Assembly (NCBI GenBank): GCA_021785055.1
Contig: JAJYGS010000064.1
Span: 1-26,903, forward strand
Source of the DNA: Nitrospirota bacterium
Lineage (GTDB): Bacteria > Nitrospirota > JACRHJ01
Length of the DNA: 26,903 nt
Reading direction: 5' to 3'
Shown: piece after piece, positions 21,289 to 26,903 of the stretch
Layout: each line of letters starts with the position of its first letter
Position numbering within the stretch: the first letter of the stretch is position 1
The notes under the pieces: model-generated
Database searches by the model: none
Told to the model about the DNA's origin: nothing
The model's input: the letters and a program-made list of their open reading frames with translations, nothing else
Translations under genes and position numbers: made by a program

Positions 21289-22320
21289 ATGTTCATAAAC
21301 TCATTGCTTGGCATGTTCTCCAACGACCTGGGCATAGACCTGGGCACCGCGAGCACGCTGGTATATGCGAAGGGCAGGGGTATAGTCTGCAACGAACCCT
21401 CCGTCGTGGCTATAGACAAATCCACCCGGCGGGTCCTCGCAGTTGGGATGGAGGCCAAGCGGATGCTGGGCCGCACCCCCGGAGACATAGTCGCCATCCG
21501 CCCGATGAAAGACGGCGTTATCGCGGATTTCGACGCGACCGAACAGATGCTCCGCTACTTCATCCAGAAGGTGCATAACCGTAAGACCTTCCTCCGGCCA
21601 AGGATAATCGTCGGCGTGCCTTCCGGGATTACGCAGGTGGAACAGAGGGCCGTCCGGGACAGCGCGGAGCAGGCGGGCGCGAGGGAGGTATATCTCATTG
21701 AAGAGCCGATGGCGGCGGCTATCGGCGCGGGGCTTCCGATTACGGAGCCTTCCGGGAACATGGTCGTGGACATCGGCGGCGGCACCACGGACGTCGCGGT
21801 CATATCGCTTGCCGGCATAGTCTATTCCAAGACCGTCAAAACTGGCGGCGACAAGATGGACGAGGCCATCATAAATTACATAAAAAGGAAGTATAACCTG
21901 CTCATCGGCGAGCGCACCGCCGAGCATATAAAAATGTCCATCGGCTCCGCGTACAAAACAGACGACGACAGCAAGACGATGGAGGTCCGCGGACGCGACC
22001 TGGTATCCGGCATCCCGAAGACGCTCATAATCGACGACGAGGAAGTCCGCGAGGCCCTGATGGAGCAGGTTCTGACTATCGTGAACACGATAAAGGTCAC
22101 TCTCGAAAACACGCCTCCGGAACTTGCCGCGGACATCGTGGAGAAGGGAATCGTCCTGGCGGGCGGCGGCGCGCTCCTGAAGGGAATAGACGTACTGATC
22201 CGCGAGGAGACCGCGCTCCCGATAGTAATCGCCGAAGACCCGCTCTCGGCGGTCGTCATGGGAACGGGGAAGGCGCTCGACGAGCTCGACCTGCTGCGAC
22301 GGGTATCCGTCAGGACATAA
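21289..22320 (+). CDS. mreB: MreB, actin-like rod-shape determinant
   Basis: This 343-aa cytoskeletal ATPase polymerises on the inner membrane and directs the elongasome. The start MFINSLLGMFSNDLGIDLGTAST has the usual membrane-binding amphipathic N-terminus followed by phosphate-1 loop. Other motifs are RPMKDGVIADFDATEQML, VGVPSGITQVEQRAVRDSA, EEPMAAAIGAGLP, MVVDIGGGTTDVAVIS (phosphate-2) and IVLAGGGALLKGID (adenosine motif). The length is standard. AGGAG at 21277-21281 sets the start. mreC follows after 60 nt. Confidence 0.97.
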   Translation: MFINSLLGMFSNDLGIDLGTASTLVYAKGRGIVCNEPSVVAIDKSTRRVLAVGMEAKRMLGRTPGDIVAIRPMKDGVIADFDATEQMLRYFIQKVHNRKTFLRPRIIVGVPSGITQVEQRAVRDSAEQAGAREVYLIEEPMAAAIGAGLPITEPSGNMVVDIGGGTTDVAVISLAGIVYSKTVKTGGDKMDEAIINYIKRKYNLLIGERTAEHIKMSIGSAYKTDDDSKTMEVRGRDLVSGIPKTLIIDDEEVREALMEQVLTIVNTIKVTLENTPPELAADIVEKGIVLAGGGALLKGIDVLIREETALPIVIAEDPLSAVVMGTGKALDELDLLRRVSVRT

Positions 22321-22380
22321 CGTTCCTTCTTGAGCGGCCTTCGGGGCTGATGGCCGGGCTTTCCCCAACTAAGGTATAAG

Positions 22381-23244
22381 ATGTTTCGCTACCTTGCCAG
22401 GAACAGGAGTATCCTGCTCCTTGTCCTCATAATCCTTATGAGCTTCATCATAATTACTTCGCAGGTAAGAAGGCCCAGGAACGCCACGCTCCCGGAACGG
22501 GTCGTATCGACAATACTTTATCCGTTCGCCGAGGGGACGCTGGCGGTAAAAAACTCCTTCAGGCGCGCCTGGGGAAATTACGCAGGGCTTGTGGACGCGC
22601 GGGACGAAAACGCAAGGCTGAAAAAAGAGAACAGGGAGTTCTACCTTGAGAACCTGAGACTCAGGGAGGCGCTTTCGAAGGACGCGGAGACGACTGCGCT
22701 TGGGCCGGCCCTTGGCGGGTTCGGCTGCCCGCACGTAACCGCGCATGTCATCGGGCGGGACGCCTCGTCGTGGTTCAAGACCGCCTGGATAGACAAGGGT
22801 TCGCCAAGCGGGATAGCCCGCGACATGCCGGCCGCGACGAAGGCCGGAGTCGTTGGCCGCGTGACGAAGGTAAGCGGCTGGACGTCCCGCATCACGCTCA
22901 TAACAGACCCCGCAAGCGCCGTGTCCTGCATAACCCGGCGCACGCGCGAGCCGGGCATACTCGCCGGTGAAGGCGGCGGGCTTTGCAGGTTTATGTATGT
23001 GGGCAAGAGCGCGGACGTGAAGACGGGCGACCTTTTGATTACCTCAGGGCTTGACAGGGTATTTCCGGAGGGCATGCCGGTCGGGTGGGTTGTCTCGGTC
23101 TCGAAGGCAGGCCAGGGATATTTCCAGGACATAGAAGTGCGTCCTGCGGCGGACATAAAGCGGTTCGAGGCGGCGGCGATACTGCTCTACAGGCCAAGTC
23201 CGATTCCGCCGGAGCCTGCGCCGGGCGAGAAGGGCGTGAAGTAA
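22381..23244 (+). CDS. mreC: MreC, rod-shape-determining protein
   Basis: This 287-aa bitopic protein links MreB to PBP2. It has a short cytoplasmic start, one membrane helix (about res 10-27, ILLLVLIILMSFIIIT), a coiled-coil helix (about 72-100, DARDENARLKKENREFYLEN) and the MreC double beta-barrel (VIGRDASSWFKTAWIDKGSPSGI, GVVGRVTKVSGWTSRITLITDP, GDLLITSGLDRVFPEGMPVGWV). A Pro-rich tail ends the protein. The ribosome site is weak (AAGG). The stop overlaps the mreD start (TAATG). Confidence 0.95.
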   Translation: MFRYLARNRSILLLVLIILMSFIIITSQVRRPRNATLPERVVSTILYPFAEGTLAVKNSFRRAWGNYAGLVDARDENARLKKENREFYLENLRLREALSKDAETTALGPALGGFGCPHVTAHVIGRDASSWFKTAWIDKGSPSGIARDMPAATKAGVVGRVTKVSGWTSRITLITDPASAVSCITRRTREPGILAGEGGGLCRFMYVGKSADVKTGDLLITSGLDRVFPEGMPVGWVVSVSKAGQGYFQDIEVRPAADIKRFEAAAILLYRPSPIPPEPAPGEKGVK

Positions 23245-23768
23245 TGAAACTGAACGTCTCCGTATACGTCACGTTCATAATAATCGCGGGTCTCCAGGCC
23301 GTTCTTGGAGACTGCCTCTCCGTCTGGGGAATAAAGCCGAGCCTGATGCTCATAGCGGTATACGCCTTCTCCATCACGGAGAGCGGCTCCTCCGGCATAA
23401 TATACGGCGCGTTCGCGGGTTTCCTCGATGACTGCCTCTCCGGCGGCTATATCGGGCTTTTTACCTCCGGCTATGCGCTTGTCGGATACCTCGCGGGCCG
23501 GGCCGGCAGGAAGTGGTTCAATATCGGCGAGTCCGCGAACTTCGCCGGGCTGTTCGCGCTCTCGCTGGTAAACGGTGTTTATACCGCCGTGGTCGTGCAG
23601 ACCGTCCGGGGCGACGGCGGGATACTGTTCAGGATACTCCGGTTCGGCCTTCCGCAGGCGTTATACAACGCGCTTGCGGGGGCGCTCCTTTTGTGGCTTT
23701 TCAGATCACGCCTGTCGAAGAGAGTGCCCTGGCTTAAGAACATAAGGCAGATACAGGTCCGGATATAG
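23244..23768 (+). CDS. mreD: MreD, rod-shape-determining membrane protein
   Basis: This 174-aa integral membrane protein has about five or six helices and the typical MreD pattern: WGIKPSLMLIAVYAF, SGIIYGAFAGFLDDCLSGGYIGLF, and a C-terminal LPQALYNALAGALLLWLF. The start is ATG 23244, sharing its A with the mreC stop; the frame is open further upstream but only as an overlap with mreC. It completes the MreBCD set, with 6 nt to mrdA. Confidence 0.93.
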   Translation: MKLNVSVYVTFIIIAGLQAVLGDCLSVWGIKPSLMLIAVYAFSITESGSSGIIYGAFAGFLDDCLSGGYIGLFTSGYALVGYLAGRAGRKWFNIGESANFAGLFALSLVNGVYTAVVVQTVRGDGGILFRILRFGLPQALYNALAGALLLWLFRSRLSKRVPWLKNIRQIQVRI

Positions 23769-23774
23769 GTTTAA

Positions 23775-25742
23775 ATGAAGTTTGACAGAAACGGGTTCTA
23801 CGGCGAGGGCGGGGAGGGCGCGGGCGATATAAAAAAGCGGCTGTGGCTGCTCTCCGTATGCGTCGTGGTCTTTTTCGCCGTGATTGTCCTTCGGCTGTGG
23901 TATCTCCAGGTTATAAAGGGCGCGTATTACCGAAAGCTTTCCGAGGACAACCGCATCCGCGTCATAAGCATACGCCCGCCCAGGGGGATAATCTACGACA
24001 GAAACGGCATCCCCCTGGCCGATAATACGCCCAGCTACACCATAACCTTCACCCCCGAAGACGCGAGGGGCAGGCCGGAGGTGATACGGAAGCTGGCCGG
24101 CATCCTGGGCGTAACGCCTGAGGACCTGGTGGACTATATCAGGTCGGAAAAGTTCCGTAATCCCTACCAGCCCATTCGCGTGCGGGAGAACGCCTCGTTT
24201 GCCGAAATATCCGAGGTCGAGGCGGCGAAAGACGACCTGCCGGGAGTCTCCGTAGAGGTGGAACTGAGGCGTTATTATCCGTATGGGGATTTCGCGTCGC
24301 ATTTGATCGGCTACATCGGGAAGATAACGCCGGAACAGCACAAGTTGGCCAAATATGCCGACCTCCCGCCGGATTTTCTGATAGGCCAGTACGGACTGGA
24401 GCAGGCCTTCGACAAATACATACGCGGCGTGCCCGGGAAAAGAGCCATAGAGGTGGACGCAATGGGACACCAGAAAAAGGTGCTGTATACGGTGAACCCC
24501 ATAGCCGGAAACGACCTCGTCACGACGCTGGACTTCCGGGCGCAGCAGGCGGCGGAGGAAGGAATGAAGGGCAAGACGGGAGCGCTCGTCGCCATCGACC
24601 CCGTGAACGGAGACGTCCTGGCAATGGTATCGAAACCCTCCTTCGACCCGAACATCTTCACCGTGGGCCTTACGAGCAAGGACTGGCAGTATCTCACGAC
24701 GGACCCCGGCAAGCCGCTCGACAACCGCGCGCTCCAGGGGCGGTTCCCGCCCGGCTCCACGTTCAAGCTGGCGGTGTCCCTGGCGGGGCTTGAGACGGGA
24801 AAGGCGACCCTTGACTCCCCCGTGATATTCTGCACGGGCGGCTGGCCCTTCGGCGGCAGGATATTCCACTGCTGGGACAAGCACGGTCATGGCCGCACCA
24901 CGCTCCACAAGGCCATTGTCCAGTCCTGCGACACGTATTTCTATAACCTCGGCAACATCCTGGGCATTGACAATATCGCAAAATACGCGAACTACCTGGG
25001 TCTTGGGATGAAGACCGGCATCGGCCTCAGAGAGAACAGCGGGCTTATACCATCGACCTCCTGGAAGCTGAAATACCGGCACTGCAAGTGGTATCCCGGC
25101 GAGACGATTTCCTGCGCCATCGGCCAGGGCTACGTCAGCGTAACGCCCATACAGCTTGCGAGGATGGCGGCGACGATAACGAACGGCGGGGTGCTCTACC
25201 GGCCCCAGGTCGTAAGCGCGATAAGATACGTTAACGGCAGCATAAAGCAGTTCCCGCCGGATGTACTCTGGAAGCTGCCGGTAAAGCAGTCTAACCTGGA
25301 CATCATAAGGGACGGGATGTACGGCGTCGTAAACGAGCCGGGCGGCACCGCGCACCTGGCGGGATCGAAAAGAGTGGTTGTCGGCGGCAAGACCGGGACG
25401 GCTCAGGTTATAGGTCTTGGCAGGGGACGCGGGCTGAAGTTCAAGGACAACGCGTGGCTTGTGGCGGCGGCCCCGCTTTACAATCCGAAGATTGCCGTCG
25501 CCATACTGATGGAACACGCCGGGCACGGCGGCTCCGCCTGCGGCCCCCTGGCGAAGCAGGTCATCGAGGCGTACCTGAGGATAGACGACAAGTCCATAGC
25601 CGAAAAGAACGGCTTCGGGAACCTTACCGGCACGATTCTGCACAGGGCGGTGATGAAATTTGACAATTTCACCGGGAGCCGGATGAAAACCTTTAAATCC
25701 ATGACGGGCATCGCGAAGACGCGGATGCTGCTTGAGAAGTAA
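23775..25742 (+). CDS. mrdA: PBP2, penicillin-binding protein 2 transpeptidase
   Basis: This 655-aa elongasome-specific D,D-transpeptidase cross-links peptidoglycan made by RodA. It has one membrane anchor (about res 22-45), a pedestal domain starting RPPRGIIYDRNGIPLADN, and a transpeptidase domain with SXXK in PGSTFKLA (S328, K331), SXD/N as SCDTYFYN (S384) and KTGTAQ (539-544). The AIGQGYVSVTPIQLARM block is also typical. All catalytic residues are present. The N-terminal extension is Gly- and Glu-rich. The ribosome site is weak, so coupling to mreD is likely. Confidence 0.96.
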   Translation: MKFDRNGFYGEGGEGAGDIKKRLWLLSVCVVVFFAVIVLRLWYLQVIKGAYYRKLSEDNRIRVISIRPPRGIIYDRNGIPLADNTPSYTITFTPEDARGRPEVIRKLAGILGVTPEDLVDYIRSEKFRNPYQPIRVRENASFAEISEVEAAKDDLPGVSVEVELRRYYPYGDFASHLIGYIGKITPEQHKLAKYADLPPDFLIGQYGLEQAFDKYIRGVPGKRAIEVDAMGHQKKVLYTVNPIAGNDLVTTLDFRAQQAAEEGMKGKTGALVAIDPVNGDVLAMVSKPSFDPNIFTVGLTSKDWQYLTTDPGKPLDNRALQGRFPPGSTFKLAVSLAGLETGKATLDSPVIFCTGGWPFGGRIFHCWDKHGHGRTTLHKAIVQSCDTYFYNLGNILGIDNIAKYANYLGLGMKTGIGLRENSGLIPSTSWKLKYRHCKWYPGETISCAIGQGYVSVTPIQLARMAATITNGGVLYRPQVVSAIRYVNGSIKQFPPDVLWKLPVKQSNLDIIRDGMYGVVNEPGGTAHLAGSKRVVVGGKTGTAQVIGLGRGRGLKFKDNAWLVAAAPLYNPKIAVAILMEHAGHGGSACGPLAKQVIEAYLRIDDKSIAEKNGFGNLTGTILHRAVMKFDNFTGSRMKTFKSMTGIAKTRMLLEK

Positions 25743-25745
25743 CGC

Positions 25746-25787
25746 CCCCCTCGGTTCCCCCTCTTAAAATAAGAGTGGGGAAGGGGG
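25746..25787 (+). other. Large imperfect hairpin in the mrdA-rodA gap
   Basis: CCCCC (25746-25750), a TCGG bulge, TTCCCC (25755-25760), an unpaired C and TCTTA (25762-25766) pair with TAAGA (25770-25774), an unpaired GT, GGGGAA (25777-25782) and GGGGG (25783-25787), loop AAA. There is no T-run, so it is not a terminator. The 3' arm includes the only purine-rich ribosome-binding sequence before rodA. Confidence 0.6.
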
Positions 25788-25804
25788 AGTTATGGAAATA
25801 TAAT

Positions 25805-26903
25805 ATGGTCGATAGACACAAAAGAATAATCTCCAACTTCGACGTGAGTTTCCTCGTCTCGGTCGGCCTGCTTATCGCCATCGGCCTGACCGCGGTCTAT
25901 TCCGCCACCTACAGCATGAGCGGCGGGACGCACGCGCTTTTCAAAAAACAGCTCCTCTGGATAATCTTCGGGCTTGCGACAATGGCCGCCCTCGCGTTCT
26001 TCGATTACCGGCGTCTGGAGCGGTGGGGATACGTCCTGTACGTTATCGCGATATTGCTCCTGCTGGCGACGCTTGCCGTGGGGCATTCCGGCATGGGCGC
26101 GCAGAGATGGCTGCACCTGGGGCCTTTCACATTCCAGCCGTCGGAGGTCGCGAAGCTTTTCATAATCGTCGCGCTCGCAAAGTATTTCGCCGAGGACGGG
26201 ATAACAAGGGGCCATACGCTCCGCCAGCTTGTGAAGCCCCTCCTGCTCGTGATGCTCCCGGTGGGGCTTGTCGTAAAACAGCCGGACCTCGGCACGGGGC
26301 TTATGTTCCTTTTCATATTCTGCGCGGTCGTTATCGTCGCGGGGATAAGGATAAAGTCGTTCCTGTTGCTGTTCCTCGCGTCGGCAATCTCGGCGCCCGC
26401 CGCCTGGGGCCTTCTGTGGAAGCACCTGAAGGACTATCAAAAGAGACGCCTTACGATGTTCCTTTCCCCGGAGCGGGACCCGTCGGGCGCGGGCTATCAC
26501 ATCATACAGTCCAAAATCGCCATCGGCTCCGGCTCCGTCTTCGGAAAGGGCTTCCTGCACGGCACGCAGAGCCAGCTGAACTTCCTTCCGGAGCGGCATA
26601 CGGACTTTATATTCTCGGTCATATCGGAAGAATGGGGTTTCATAGGCTCCATCACCGTCCTCGCGGTGTACCTCTTTATCGTCCTCTGGGGCATAGAAAC
26701 CGCGCAAAAGTCCAAGGACCGTTTCGGCGCGCTCCTCGCCGTCGGCGCGGTCGCGATGATATTTTTTCACATCGTTATAAACATCGGGATGACCGTGGGG
26801 ATAATGCCCGTGGTGGGCGTGCCGCTCCCGCTCGTCAGCTACGGCGGCACCTCCGCGCTCACGACATTAATAGCCCTGGGACTGCTCGCGAGCGTGAACC
26901 TGC
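25805..26903 (+). CDS. rodA: RodA, SEDS-family peptidoglycan glycosyltransferase (5' part)
   Basis: RodA polymerises glycan strands from lipid II together with PBP2. The frame runs to the right edge (about 366 residues visible, nearly complete for a family of 370-400 aa). Motifs: AVYSATY near the end of TM1, GAQRWLHLGPFTFQPSEVAK, VVKQPDLGTGLMFL, LSPERDPSGAGYHIIQSKIA, QLNFLPERHTDFIFSVISEE (with the essential Asp of the SEDS extracellular loop) and VSYGGTSALTTLIALGLL. The start ATG 25805 gives MVDRHKRIISNFDVSFLV; an ATG at 25792 is out of frame and meets a stop after three codons. The ribosome-like GGGGGAG lies about 15 nt upstream, inside a hairpin. Confidence 0.95.
   Translation, partial: MVDRHKRIISNFDVSFLVSVGLLIAIGLTAVYSATYSMSGGTHALFKKQLLWIIFGLATMAALAFFDYRRLERWGYVLYVIAILLLLATLAVGHSGMGAQRWLHLGPFTFQPSEVAKLFIIVALAKYFAEDGITRGHTLRQLVKPLLLVMLPVGLVVKQPDLGTGLMFLFIFCAVVIVAGIRIKSFLLLFLASAISAPAAWGLLWKHLKDYQKRRLTMFLSPERDPSGAGYHIIQSKIAIGSGSVFGKGFLHGTQSQLNFLPERHTDFIFSVISEEWGFIGSITVLAVYLFIVLWGIETAQKSKDRFGALLAVGAVAMIFFHIVINIGMTVGIMPVVGVPLPLVSYGGTSALTTLIALGLLASVNL

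Noticed and set aside
23706..25643. 645-codon open frame on the - strand opposite mrdA
   Set aside because: It is exactly antisense to an intact PBP2 with all catalytic motifs, its translation is Arg/Val/Tyr-rich without any domain, and such frames are expected opposite G+C-rich genes.

Overview
The window is G+C-rich bacterial chromosome. It reads as a Gram-negative (diderm) organism: it encodes a Wza-like outer-membrane export protein, a Wzc-like BY-kinase, a Pal-type lipoprotein and a complete rod-shape (Mre/PBP2/RodA) operon. Heavy use of AUA (Ile) and AGG (Arg) codons, HisI-HisE fusion and an archaeal/thermophile-type adenosine-specific kinase would fit a deltaproteobacterial or Nitrospirota-like lineage, but the taxon is a weak inference. 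Almost all genes lie on the + strand; only two small genes are on the - strand. I see no tRNA, rRNA, CRISPR array, IS element or phage gene.

Region 1 (1-2323) is the end of a histidine operon: the 3' part of hisA, hisF with an extra internal segment, an adenosine-specific kinase (PF04008 type), and a bifunctional hisIE overlapping the kinase stop by 4 nt. A 32-nt near-perfect palindrome separates hisA from hisF.

Region 2 (about 2367-16624) is an exopolysaccharide or surface-glycan locus. A near-consensus sigma-70 promoter (TTGACA-16-TATATT with extended -10) precedes an unusually long, gene-free leader of about 380 nt. Then come a Wza-like exporter, a Wzz/BY-kinase fusion, an amidohydrolase-2 family protein, GlmS, a WbpA-type UDP-GlcNAc 6-dehydrogenase, a WbpB-WbpD fusion (oxidoreductase plus N-acetyltransferase in one chain), a WbpE-type aminotransferase with a TTG start, a second DegT-family aminotransferase, and an 847-aa fusion of a PglC/WcaJ-type initiating sugar-phosphate transferase with a PglF/WbpM-type membrane UDP-GlcNAc 4,6-dehydratase. 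Together these predict two modified sugars made from UDP-GlcNAc: UDP-2,3-diacetamido-glucuronic acid (WbpA/B/E/D steps) and a UDP-4-amino-4,6-dideoxy-GlcNAc type sugar (PglF plus second aminotransferase), the latter probably loaded on undecaprenyl phosphate by the fused transferase. No glycosyltransferase, Wzx flippase, Wzy polymerase or 2-epimerase is in the window.

Region 3 (16625-20649) holds small or stand-alone genes: a secreted FN3-like protein on the - strand, a small unrecognised secreted or anchored protein, pal followed by a textbook terminator, a small coiled-coil protein on the - strand, and a membrane protein with two GAF-like domains and an HD-GYP domain (predicted cyclic-di-GMP phosphodiesterase) behind a TTGACA-17-TATTAT promoter.

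Region 4 (20687-26903) is the cell-shape operon: promoter TTGAAC-17-TATAAT, RDD membrane protein, mreB, mreC, mreD, mrdA (PBP2) and rodA (cut by the window end). The mrdA-rodA gap carries a strong imperfect hairpin whose 3' arm contains the only good RodA ribosome-binding sequence.

I found no obviously unknown defence or mobile system. The most unusual items are the two enzyme fusions in the glycan locus, its long structured leader, the HisF insertion and the rodA leader hairpin.
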